A DNA stretch of 42,665 bases from Actinomadura kijaniata NBRC 14229. GTDB taxonomy: Bacteria; Actinomycetota; Actinomycetes; Streptosporangiales; Streptosporangiaceae. How positions within the stretch are numbered: position 1 is the first letter of the stretch; each line of letters opens with the position of its first letter. This document shows positions 25,895 to 33,610 of the stretch, in pieces. Position numbers and translations under genes: made by a program. The stretch lies in assembly GCF_001552175.1 (NCBI RefSeq), contig NZ_BCQR01000107.1, positions 1 to 42,665 on the forward strand, read 5' to 3'. The notes beneath the pieces are model-generated. The model ran no database searches. It was not told the origin of the DNA and saw nothing but the letters and a program-made list of their open reading frames with translations.

Positions 25895-26125
25895 ATGAGT
25901 GAGACTCCCCCCGCGCGGACGCCCACGCCCCGACGCGTCCTGGCCGGTGTCCTGCTGGTCGTCCCGTTCGTCGTGTACCTGGCCGTTCCCAGTTACGCCA
26001 AGGTGACCCCGAAGCTGGCGGGGTTCCCGTTCTTCTACTGGTGGCAGCTGCTGTGGGTGGTGCTCACCGCCGTGTGCATCGGCGTCGCGCACCGGCTGAC
26101 CCGCGGGCGGGGAGGCGCCGAATGA
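25895..26125 (+). CDS. DUF3311 small membrane protein, symporter subunit-like
   Basis: A 76-aa protein with two membrane segments (VLAGVLLVVPFVVYLAV and FPFFYWWQLLWVVLTAVCIGVAHRL) separated by a short charged loop; the PFFYWWQLLWV block is the DUF3311 signature. Such proteins are encoded immediately before large sodium:solute symporters and are thought to assist or stabilise them. TGGAGG lies 9 nt before ATG. The ATGA overlap with the next gene (stop at 26125, start at 26122) indicates translational coupling. It diverges from the LLM gene with a 141-bp gap. Confidence 0.88.
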   Translation: MSETPPARTPTPRRVLAGVLLVVPFVVYLAVPSYAKVTPKLAGFPFFYWWQLLWVVLTAVCIGVAHRLTRGRGGAE

Positions 26126-27759
26126 AGAACGTCGACGTCGTCCAGCTGAGCGTCTTCGTGCTGTTCCTGGCCGCGGTGACGGTCGTGGGGTTCCTGGCGG
26201 CGCGGTGGCGGCGCGGGCAGACCCTCATGCACCTGGACGAGTGGGGGCTCGGCGGGCGCAGCTTCGGCACGTTCGTCACCTGGTTCCTGCTCGGCGGCGA
26301 CCTGTACACCGCCTACACCTTCATCGCGGTGCCCGCCGCGGTCTTCGCGGGCGGCGCGATGGGGTTCTGGGCGGTGCCCTACGGGGCCATCGCCTACCCG
26401 CTGGTGTTCCTGATCGGCCCGCGCCTGTGGTCGGTGTCGCACCGGCACGGCTACGTGACCACCGCCGACTTCGTCCACGGCCGGTTCGGGTCGCGCGCCC
26501 TCGGCCTGGCGGTCGCGCTCACCGGGATCCTGGCGATGATGCCCTACATCGCGCTCCAGCTGGTCGGCGTGCAGGCGGTGCTGACGGTCATGGGGATCAC
26601 CGGAACCGGACCGGCGGCGGACCTGCCGCTGTTCCTCGCGTTCGCGCTGCTGGCGGCCTACACCTACACCTCGGGGCTGCGCGCCCCGGCGCTGATCTCC
26701 TTCGTCAAGGACACGCTGCTGTACCTGGTCGTCATCGTCGCGATCGTCTACATCCCGGCCCGGCTCGGCGGCTGGGGGAGCGTCTTCGACAGCGCCGAGG
26801 CCGCGCTGTCGAAACCCGACCCGGCCACCGGCAGGCCGTCGGGGTCGCTCGTCACCACCGAGACGACGCACTGGGCGTACGGGACGCTGGCGCTCGGGTC
26901 GTCCCTGGCCCTGTTCATCTACCCGCACACCGTCACCGGCGCGCTCGCCGCCGGACGCCGCGACGTGGTGCGCCGCAACGCCGCCATGCTGCCCGCCTAC
27001 TCGGTGGTCCTGGGCCTGCTGGCGCTGCTGGGCTACATGGCGCTGGCCGATCCGGGCGTCGTCGCCGCCGTCCGCGAGGCCGGGAACCCGCAGCTTGCGG
27101 TGCCGTTCCTGTTCGACGCGGCGTTCCCGCCCTGGTTCGCCGGGGTCGCGTTCGCCGCGATCGGCGTGGGCGCGCTGGTCCCCGCCGCGATCATGTCGAT
27201 CGCGGCGTCCAACCTGTTCACCCGCAACGTCTACACCGCGTTCCTGCGGCCCGACGCGACCCCCGAGGAGGAGACCCGCGTGGCGCAGCTGGTGTCGCTG
27301 CTGGTGAAGGTGGGGGCGCTGGTGTTCGTGTTCGCGTTCGGTAAGTCCCTGGCGATCAACATGCAGCTGCTGGGCGGCATCTGGGTCGTGCAGACCTTCC
27401 CGGCCCTGGCGCTCGGCGTGTTCACGCGGTGGTTCCACCGGTGGGCGCTGCTGGCCGGGTGGGCGGCCGGGATGGTCTACGGGACGTGGACGGCCTACCT
27501 GTCCTCCTCACCGGCCCAGGAGCACTTCGCCTCGCCGCTGGCGGAGATCCCCTTCCTGGGGCGGAGCGGCTACATCGCGCTGACGGCGTTCGTGCTCAAC
27601 ATGCTGGTCGTGGTGGCGCTGACGGTGGCGTTCCGCGCGTTCGGCGTCCCCGACGGCGCGGACGAGACCTCCCCGTCGGACTACACCGCCGACGCCGCCG
27701 ACCGGCTCGCCGCCCCGGAGGACCCGGGGCGCGCCCTCACCGGGGAGGGTCCGCGCTGA
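26122..27759 (+). CDS. Sodium:solute symporter (MctP/MctC-like)
   Basis: A 545-aa transporter of the SSS family with about 13 membrane segments. It begins MKNVDVVQLSVFVLFLAAVTVVGF. A long TWFLLGGDLYTAYTFIAVPA block matches family members that carry monocarboxylates such as pyruvate, acetate or propionate. Na+-coordination residues are expected in the ALVPAAIMSIAASNLFTRNV segment, where conserved Ser/Ala/Asn residues are visible. The DUF3311 partner upstream (4-bp overlap) supports this assignment. The substrate remains inferred. The C-terminal 30 residues are acidic and Pro-rich and probably cytoplasmic. A carboxylate importer would suit the surrounding acyl-CoA metabolism. Confidence 0.9.
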   Translation: MKNVDVVQLSVFVLFLAAVTVVGFLAARWRRGQTLMHLDEWGLGGRSFGTFVTWFLLGGDLYTAYTFIAVPAAVFAGGAMGFWAVPYGAIAYPLVFLIGPRLWSVSHRHGYVTTADFVHGRFGSRALGLAVALTGILAMMPYIALQLVGVQAVLTVMGITGTGPAADLPLFLAFALLAAYTYTSGLRAPALISFVKDTLLYLVVIVAIVYIPARLGGWGSVFDSAEAALSKPDPATGRPSGSLVTTETTHWAYGTLALGSSLALFIYPHTVTGALAAGRRDVVRRNAAMLPAYSVVLGLLALLGYMALADPGVVAAVREAGNPQLAVPFLFDAAFPPWFAGVAFAAIGVGALVPAAIMSIAASNLFTRNVYTAFLRPDATPEEETRVAQLVSLLVKVGALVFVFAFGKSLAINMQLLGGIWVVQTFPALALGVFTRWFHRWALLAGWAAGMVYGTWTAYLSSSPAQEHFASPLAEIPFLGRSGYIALTAFVLNMLVVVALTVAFRAFGVPDGADETSPSDYTADAADRLAAPEDPGRALTGEGPR

Positions 27760-27877
27760 GCGACACCACGTGAAAGCGGCGGACCGCCGGGTGCAGCCGA
27801 CACCCGCGAGGCGTGCCCGGAGCACATCACCGCGCACTGGACGGGGACCCGCCCCCTCATGTAAGCATCCACTTATC

Positions 27878-28795
27878 ATGGTGGACACGCGGAAACTGAT
27901 CGTGCACGGCCCCGAGACCGTCTCCTGGCGGGTCGTCCTGGACCCGCTCATGCTGGTCGCCGGGGTGCGGGCGCTGATGCTCCAGGCGTTGCAGCCGACG
28001 ACGATGCGCGGTGTCTGGCAGAACTCGGACTTCCTGGAACGGCCGCTCGACCGGCTGTTCACCACCGCCGACTTCGTCGCCGTCACCGCCGTCGGCACCC
28101 CCGAACAGGCCGAGGAGCTCGGCGCCCGCGTCCGCGCGGTGCACCGGCGGCTCCGCGTCCACGACCCCGACACCGGGCGCACCCACCGCATCGACGAGCC
28201 CGAGCTGCTGCTGTGGGTCCACTGCGCCGAGGTGTCGTCGTACCTGGAGGTCGTCGAACGCGGCGGGCTGAGGCTCACCCCCGCCGGACGCGACCGCTAC
28301 TACGACGAGCAGAGGCACACCGCGACCTACGTCGGCCTGCACGCCGACGAGGTCCCCGGGAGCGCCGCCGCGATGGAGGAGTACTTCGCGCGGGCCCGCG
28401 TCGGGCTGGACCTGCGGGTCATCCCGGAGTCGCGGGCCACCCTGCGCTTCCTGCTGTGGCCGAAGGTGCCGCGCGAGCTGCGGCTGCTCGCGCCGCTGAA
28501 ACCGCTGTGGGTGCCGGTCGGGCTGATGGCCTACTACACGCTGCCGCGCTGGGCCCGCGACCTCTACCGCGCCCTGCCCGAGGTCCCCGGCGTCCAGCCG
28601 CTGGTCACCGCCGGCCTCCGGCTCACGCGGCTGCTGGCGACGGCGGTGCCGCCGGAGATCCGGGGGAGACCGTTCAAGCCGGAGACCCGGGCGCTGATGG
28701 CCGACCTGCACGTCCGGCTCGCCAGGTGCGGCGTGCGGCCGCGCCGCAACCTGATGAGGGTGTGGCGGCGCGCGGAGGCTACCGCCCCGAGGTGA
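27878..28795 (+). CDS. Oxygenase MpaB family (DUF2236) protein
   Basis: A 305-aa protein of the latex-clearing-protein/MpaB superfamily (ER-bound oxygenase mpaB/B'/Rubber oxygenase domain). Family traits include the N-terminal VAGVRALMLQALQPTTMRGV, then FLERPLDRLFTTADFVAVTAVGT, and LLWVHCAEVSSYLEVVER. The invariant His/Arg/Lys residues that bind heme in characterised members fall in this region (HPxxAxGV-like LQPTTMRGV replaces the usual motif). I start it at ATG 27878; the frame is open farther upstream but that part is Arg/Pro-rich. The ribosome binding site is poor, so it may be leaderless, and an imperfect TAAG-N6-CTTA dyad sits just upstream. Its 3' end overlaps the convergent qcrB-like gene by 17 bp. 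Confidence 0.8.
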   Translation: MVDTRKLIVHGPETVSWRVVLDPLMLVAGVRALMLQALQPTTMRGVWQNSDFLERPLDRLFTTADFVAVTAVGTPEQAEELGARVRAVHRRLRVHDPDTGRTHRIDEPELLLWVHCAEVSSYLEVVERGGLRLTPAGRDRYYDEQRHTATYVGLHADEVPGSAAAMEEYFARARVGLDLRVIPESRATLRFLLWPKVPRELRLLAPLKPLWVPVGLMAYYTLPRWARDLYRALPEVPGVQPLVTAGLRLTRLLATAVPPEIRGRPFKPETRALMADLHVRLARCGVRPRRNLMRVWRRAEATAPR

Positions 28796-30218
28796 TCTTC
28801 CTGTGCGCGCCCAGCCGCACGGCGGTCTCCTCCGGCACCGGCACGGTGCGCTCGCGGTACTCCCCGGACGGCGACATGGTGATGATCCCGGTCTCGACGC
28901 CGTGCCCGAGCAGCAGCATGTCGCGGCGGCGCAGCCCCAGGCAGATCCGCCTGGTGACGACGAACGCCAGCACCGGCCCGGCCAGCAGCGCGATCCGGAG
29001 GAACCACGTGGTCGCGAACAGCGACAGCCGGAACGTCTCGGCGATCACGTCGTTGCCGCCCGCCGCCCACAGCACCCCGTAGAACACGATCCCCGCCACG
29101 CCCAGCGCCGTGCGGTCCGCGGCGTCACGCGGCCGGTCCAGCACGTGGTGGACCGCCCGGTCCCCGGTGAGGCGCCGCTCCAGGAACGGGTACAGCGCGA
29201 TCCCCGTGAAGAACACGGTGATGACCAGCAACGGCACCACGATCCCGAGCGCGACCGTGTGCCCGGCGACCGTGACGTCCCAGCCCGGCATCAGCCGCAG
29301 CGCCCCGTCGCCGAACCCCACGTACCAGTCCGGCTGCGACCCCGCGCTGATCGCGCTCGGGTCGTAGGGCCCGTACAGCCAGATCGGGTTGATCTGCAGG
29401 AACGTCGCCATCAGCGTGACGACGCCGGTCACGAACAGCAGGAACGCCGCCGTCTTCGCCATGAACACCGGGAGGAACGGCCGCCCCTCCACCGCCTTCT
29501 CCGTGCTGCGCCCGCGCCGGAAGTCGGTGTGCTTCTGCACCCACGGCAGCACGATCGCGTGCACCGGCACCAGCGCCAGCATCAGCCCCGGCACCAGCAG
29601 CACGTGCACGATGTAGAGCCGCGGCACCAGGTCCGTTCCGGGGAACTCGCCGCCCACCAGCAGGAACGAGGCGTACGAACCGACGATCGGCAGCGACTGC
29701 ACCGAGCCCAGCACCAGCCGCAGGCCCGTCCCCGAGAGCAGGTCGTCCGGCAGCGAGTAGCCGGTGAACCCGTTCGCCATGGCCAGCGCGAACAGCGCGA
29801 ACCCCAGCAGCCAGTTCAGCTCGCGCGGCTTGCGGAACGCCCCGGTGAAGAACACCCGCAGCAGGTGCGCCACGATCGCCGCGACGAACACGTTCGCCGC
29901 CCAGTGGTGGACCTGCCGCATCAGCAGCCCGCCGCGCACGTCGAAGCTGAGGTGCAGCGTCGAGGCGTAGGCCTCGCTCATCCCGATCCCGCGCAGCGGC
30001 GCGTAGGAGCCCTCGTAGACGGTCTCGGCCATGCTCGGCTTGAAGAACAGCGTCAGGAACACGCCCGACAGCAGCAGCACCGCGAAGGAGTAGAGCGCGA
30101 TCTCCCCGAGCATGAAGCCCCAGTGGTCGGGGAACGCCTTGCGCATCGCCCGCCGCGCGAAGCCCGCGCCCCCGAGGCGTTCGTCGATGGCCCGGGCCGA
30201 ACGTCCGGCCGCTGACAT
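28779..30218 (-). CDS. qcrB: Cytochrome b subunit (qcrB-like), solitary
   Basis: A 479-aa membrane protein of the bc-complex cytochrome b family. Conserved heme ligands are visible: H104 and H118 in RQVHHWAANVFVAAIVAH, H205 and H220 in LYIVHVLLVPGLMLALVPVH. The quinol-oxidising site motif is PDWY (in SQPDWYVGFGD), the actinobacterial form of PEWY. In respiration it would move electrons from menaquinol through two b hemes. However, qcrA, qcrC and ctaE-type partners, which adjoin qcrB in actinobacterial respiratory operons, are absent in this window, so it is probably a second, solitary copy. ATG 30218 is preferred, with GGGGG 7 nt upstream (GTG 30221 is possible). The promoter region carries GTAGTAC dyads. 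Confidence 0.9.
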   Translation of the reverse strand: MSAAGRSARAIDERLGGAGFARRAMRKAFPDHWGFMLGEIALYSFAVLLLSGVFLTLFFKPSMAETVYEGSYAPLRGIGMSEAYASTLHLSFDVRGGLLMRQVHHWAANVFVAAIVAHLLRVFFTGAFRKPRELNWLLGFALFALAMANGFTGYSLPDDLLSGTGLRLVLGSVQSLPIVGSYASFLLVGGEFPGTDLVPRLYIVHVLLVPGLMLALVPVHAIVLPWVQKHTDFRRGRSTEKAVEGRPFLPVFMAKTAAFLLFVTGVVTLMATFLQINPIWLYGPYDPSAISAGSQPDWYVGFGDGALRLMPGWDVTVAGHTVALGIVVPLLVITVFFTGIALYPFLERRLTGDRAVHHVLDRPRDAADRTALGVAGIVFYGVLWAAGGNDVIAETFRLSLFATTWFLRIALLAGPVLAFVVTRRICLGLRRRDMLLLGHGVETGIITMSPSGEYRERTVPVPEETAVRLGAHRKITSGR

Positions 30219-30261
30219 CACACCACCCCCGGTGGTCGGTCGTCGAAGACCTGTACCACCG

Positions 30262-30291
30262 AACGTAGTACGACAATCCGTAGTACTACAA
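30262..30291 (-). promoter_or_regulatory. Promoter of qcrB-like gene overlapped by two GTAGTAC dyads
   Basis: On the minus strand TTGTAG (complement of 30286-30291), an 18-bp spacer and TACGTT (complement of 30262-30267) form a plausible promoter 40 nt upstream of the start codon. Two 10-bp near-identical dyads lie inside it, 15 bp apart: GTAGTACGAC (30265-30274, one mismatch) and GTAGTACTAC (30280-30289, perfect). Such placement fits repression. The shape recalls BlaI/MecI-type operators, which is inference. Confidence 0.55.
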
Positions 30292-30324
30292 GGGTGAGTT
30301 TTCGGGTCCGGGCGCGGCGCGGTC

Positions 30325-31383
30325 TCAGGAGGCGATGAACGCCTGCGCCCGCCGGAACAGCGCCAGCGTGATCGAGTGCAGCAGGTCCCCGGTCTCCTTG
30401 GGGGCCTTCCCGGCGAACGCGCGGGCGTGCGTGCCCTCCAGCACGATGCCCAGCTTGAAGCAGGCCAGCACCGCGTACCAGGTGATCGACGACAGGTCGC
30501 GGCCCGCCGTCGCCTCCGCGCGCTCGCCGTAGGCGGCCACCAGCTCCCCGGGAGAGGGCAGGTCGCCCGCCTCGCCCAGCGGACCGGCCAGCATCGCGCT
30601 CTCGGCGTCCCCCGCCGGCCAGGTCGCCAGCAGCCAGCCGAGGTCCAGCAGCGGGTCGCCGATCGTGCACATCTCCCAGTCCACGATCGCCGCGACGTCC
30701 GGGCCGTCCGGCGCGAACATCAGGTTCGCCAGGTGGTAGTCGCCGTGCATGACGCCGGGCCGCCAGGTGGCCGGCCGGTTGTCGTCCAGCCAGGACGCCA
30801 CCTTGTCCAGGCCCGGGATGTCGGGGCCGGGGTAGCCGTCCAGGGCGCCGTAGGACTCCAGCTCCGACATCCAGCGGCCGACCTGGCGCTCCAGGAACCC
30901 CTCGGGCTTGCCGAAGTCGGCCAGGCCCACCGCCTCGTGGTCGACCGCGCCCAGCGCCGACAGCGCGCGGGCGGCGTTCAGGCCCATCGCGCGGCGGACG
31001 TCCGCGTCGCCCCGGTGGAGGTCGGGGAGGGCGACGGTGGCGTTGAAGCCCTCGATCGGCGTCATCAGGTAGAAGACCGCGCCGTTCAGGACCGTCTCGT
31101 CCGGGCACGCGGCGATGATCCGGGGCGCGGGGACGTCGGTGCCGTCCAGCGCCGACAGCACGCGGGCCTCGCGGCGCAGCACGTCGTTGGTGCGGGCCCG
31201 CAGGTGCCGGGGACCGCGCCGCAGCACGTAGTCGCGGCCGCCGCGCCGGAAGCGGACCAGCACGTTCTGGGTGCCGCCCGACAGCGGGGTCACGTCCTCG
31301 AACGGCCCGCCCGGCAGCCCCTGCCGGTCCATCCATCCGGCGAGGACGGCGAAGTCCACCAGTTCGGGGTCGATCTGCTGCAC
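30325..31383 (-). CDS. Phosphotransferase family protein (ACAD10/11-associated type)
   Basis: A 352-aa APH-fold kinase-like protein of the type found beside or fused to acyl-CoA dehydrogenases. Motifs: FEDVTPLSGGTQNVLVRF near the N-terminus, a lysine-position replaced by Arg in DYVLRRGP, catalytic HGDYHLANLMF (213-223) and IVDWEMCTIGDPLLDLGW (233-250) with the metal-binding Asp. Human ACAD10/11 kinase domains phosphorylate 4-hydroxyacyl-CoA before dehydrogenation, and a similar role is plausible here because the divergent gene at 31505 is an acyl-CoA dehydrogenase. The intergenic region contains a palindrome that may control both. The ribosome binding site is GAGG-like within GGGAGGGAACC. Confidence 0.85.
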   Translation of the reverse strand: MQQIDPELVDFAVLAGWMDRQGLPGGPFEDVTPLSGGTQNVLVRFRRGGRDYVLRRGPRHLRARTNDVLRREARVLSALDGTDVPAPRIIAACPDETVLNGAVFYLMTPIEGFNATVALPDLHRGDADVRRAMGLNAARALSALGAVDHEAVGLADFGKPEGFLERQVGRWMSELESYGALDGYPGPDIPGLDKVASWLDDNRPATWRPGVMHGDYHLANLMFAPDGPDVAAIVDWEMCTIGDPLLDLGWLLATWPAGDAESAMLAGPLGEAGDLPSPGELVAAYGERAEATAGRDLSSITWYAVLACFKLGIVLEGTHARAFAGKAPKETGDLLHSITLALFRRAQAFIAS

Positions 31384-31429
31384 GGCGGGTTCCCTCCCCA
31401 GGCCACGGTCCTACCGGAGGGTAACAGTC

Positions 31430-31441
31430 ATGCACTTGCAT
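31430..31441. promoter_or_regulatory. Palindrome ATGCA-CT-TGCAT, candidate TetR operator
   Basis: A 5-bp dyad with a 2-bp centre in the 121-bp divergent gap between the phosphotransferase and acyl-CoA dehydrogenase genes. The TetR gene of this module (32794) is a natural candidate binder. The site differs at one base from the palindrome core at 17971-17982. Confidence 0.5.
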
Positions 31442-31504
31442 TAACCAATCAGGCAGGGCGATTATCGCGGGGAGACCGGACCCCGAGGCCCGAGGAGGCC
31501 GCCG

Positions 31505-32797
31505 ATGGCGTGGGACTTCGAGACCGACCCCGAGTACCAGCGGCTCCTGGACTGGGCCGACGCCTTCGTCCGCGACGAGGTCGAACCCCTCGACCTGGTG
31601 CTGGGCGACCCCTACGACAAGACCGACCCGCGGTTCAAGGAACTGGTCCGCCCCCTCCAGCAGCGGGTGAGGGACCAGGGACTGTGGGCCTGCCACCTGG
31701 GCCCCGACCTCGGCGGGCAGGGCTACGGCCAGGTGAGGCTGGCGCTGCTCAACGAGATCCTCGGCCGCTCCCGCTGGGCCCCGTCGGTGTTCGGCTGCCA
31801 GGCCCCCGACTCCGGCAACGCCGAGATCATCGCCCACTTCGGCACCCCGTCGCAGAAGGAGCGCTACCTGGCGCCGCTGCTGGACGGCGAGATCTCCTCG
31901 TCCTACTCGATGACCGAGCCGCACGGCGGGGCCGACCCGACCCTGTTCACCACCCGCGCGGTCCGCGACGGCGACGGCTGGGTGATCAACGGGGAGAAGT
32001 GGTTCTCCTCCAACGCCCGGCACGCCACCTTCCTCATCGTCATGGCCGTGACCGATCCCGACGTCAGCGCCTACGAGGGCATGTCGATGTTCATCGTGCC
32101 CGCCGACGCGCCCGGCCTGGAGATCGTCCGCAACGTCGGCGTCGGCGGCGAACGCGAGGGCTCCCACGGCTACCTGCGCTACGACGGCGTCCGCGTGCCC
32201 GCCGAGAACCTGCTCGGCGAGGAGGGCGGCGCGTTCGCCATCGCCCAGACCCGCCTGGGCGGCGGCCGCATCCACCATGCCATGCGCACCATCGCCCAGG
32301 TCCGCCGGGCGTTCGACATGATGTGCGAGCGCGCGTTGTCCCGGCAGACCCGCCACGGCCCGCTGGCGAAGCTGCAGATGACCCAGGAGAAGATCGCCGA
32401 CAGCTGGATCGAGATCGAGCAGTTCCGGCTGCTGGTGCTGCGCACCGCCTGGCTCATCGACAAGCACCGCGACTACCGGAAGGTCCGCAGGGACATCGCC
32501 GCCGTCAAGGCCGCCATGCCCAAGATCTTCCACGACGTCGTCCAGCGCGCCATGCACCTGCACGGCGCGCTCGGGGTGTCCAACGAGATGCCGTTCGCGT
32601 CCATGATGATGGGAGCGCAGGCCCTGGCCGTCGCCGACGGCCCCACCGAGGTCCACAAGATCACGGTGGCGCGGCAGGTCCTGCGCGACTACCGGCCCGT
32701 CGAGGGACTGTGGCCGACCGGCCATCTGCCCACCCGGCGCGCGGCCGCCCGCGAACGCTACGCCGCCGCCCTGGAACACCTGATCGGAAACGAGTGA
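31505..32797 (+). CDS. Acyl-CoA dehydrogenase
   Basis: A 430-aa flavoenzyme of the acyl-CoA dehydrogenase superfamily, catalysing the first oxidation of beta-oxidation-type pathways with FAD. Signature blocks are DEVEPLDLVLGD, SSYSMTEPHGGADPTL (FAD and substrate contact), GGRIHHAMRTIAQVRRAFDMMCERAL, LHGALGVSNEMPF and DGPTEVHKITVARQVLRDY at the C-terminus. The W-E-I-E-Q-F-R-L-L helix and overall length match the ACAD10/11-like or long-chain subfamily. The neighbouring divergent kinase-like gene strengthens this view. The ATG has GGAGG upstream (GAGGAGGCCGCCG). Its stop overlaps the TetR GTG by 4 bp, so the two form one operon. Confidence 0.93.
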   Translation: MAWDFETDPEYQRLLDWADAFVRDEVEPLDLVLGDPYDKTDPRFKELVRPLQQRVRDQGLWACHLGPDLGGQGYGQVRLALLNEILGRSRWAPSVFGCQAPDSGNAEIIAHFGTPSQKERYLAPLLDGEISSSYSMTEPHGGADPTLFTTRAVRDGDGWVINGEKWFSSNARHATFLIVMAVTDPDVSAYEGMSMFIVPADAPGLEIVRNVGVGGEREGSHGYLRYDGVRVPAENLLGEEGGAFAIAQTRLGGGRIHHAMRTIAQVRRAFDMMCERALSRQTRHGPLAKLQMTQEKIADSWIEIEQFRLLVLRTAWLIDKHRDYRKVRRDIAAVKAAMPKIFHDVVQRAMHLHGALGVSNEMPFASMMMGAQALAVADGPTEVHKITVARQVLRDYRPVEGLWPTGHLPTRRAAARERYAAALEHLIGNE

Positions 32798-33444
32798 CCG
32801 ACACCCGGGAACGCCTGCTGGACGCCGCCCGGCGCCTGTACGCCGAACGCGGCCTGGACGCGGTGAGCCTCCGCGAGATCAACCAGGCCGCCGGGGCGCG
32901 CAACGCCACCGCCGTCCAGTACCACTTCACCGACCGCGCCGGGATCGTCCGGGCGATCTTCGCCCGGCACTCCCCGCAGGTGGACGCGGGGCGGCACGCC
33001 CTGCTGGACGCGATCGAGGCCGCCGGGGAGACGGACCTGCGGGCGTTCGCCGCCGCGCTGGTCCGCCCCCTGGCCGCGCTGCTGGCCGACGAGGACGGCC
33101 GCCGGTTCCTGCAACTGTGGGCCGACGTCGTCAACCGCCCGGACCCGATCATCCCGGCGGCGGTGCTCGACGACCCCGCCGACAGCCTGTGCCGCTGGCG
33201 CGCCCTGGTCGAGCCGCTGCTGGCCGCCGACGCCGCCCGGCTGCACCGCCGCTTCACCGCGATCCTGCACGCCTCGATCGAGCTGGCCCGCCGCGCCCGG
33301 TCCGGCCCGCACGCCGACGACCGGCTGTTCACCAGCTACCTCATCGACGTGATCACCGCCGTGCTGGCCGCCCCGGTGTCGGAGGAGACCCGCCGCCTGG
33401 CCGCCGAGCGCGACGCCGCCCGCGCCCGCCGCCCCCACGCCTGA
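32794..33444 (+). CDS. TetR-family regulator, coupled to acyl-CoA dehydrogenase
   Basis: A 216-aa TetR-type repressor. The N-terminal DNA-binding domain is clear: TRERLLDAARRLYAERGLDAVSLREINQAAGARNATAVQYHFTDR (given here as successive motifs, with the HTH at about residues 25-48). The remaining 160 residues are the helical ligand-binding and dimer domain. Start GTG 32794 overlaps the acyl-CoA dehydrogenase stop (GTGA), so translation is coupled. As is common for TetR regulators encoded with acyl-CoA enzymes, it probably represses its own operon and responds to an acyl-CoA; the palindrome at 31430-31441 is the obvious site. It is the last gene before the TROVE-like unit (166-bp gap). Confidence 0.88.
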   Translation: MTDTRERLLDAARRLYAERGLDAVSLREINQAAGARNATAVQYHFTDRAGIVRAIFARHSPQVDAGRHALLDAIEAAGETDLRAFAAALVRPLAALLADEDGRRFLQLWADVVNRPDPIIPAAVLDDPADSLCRWRALVEPLLAADAARLHRRFTAILHASIELARRARSGPHADDRLFTSYLIDVITAVLAAPVSEETRRLAAERDAARARRPHA

Positions 33445-33610
33445 CCGCCCGCCCGATAACGGGATGATCCGCCCCCGCCCCGGGTGCTAGCGTGCCGGTG
33501 CCGGCCGCGGGACTCCGGCAGCGACTTCCGGAACCCGCCTGTACAGCGATGATTCGCAGCTCGCGCCCCCACTCCCCGGCCGGCACCGCGCTTCCTCCCG
33601 AGGGGGACCG

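Noticed and set aside
33445..33610. YrlA-type Y RNA gene before the TROVE-like gene
   Set aside because: There is no tRNA-like T-arm and no conserved paired ends in this 166-bp stretch; only short GC-rich stems are visible.
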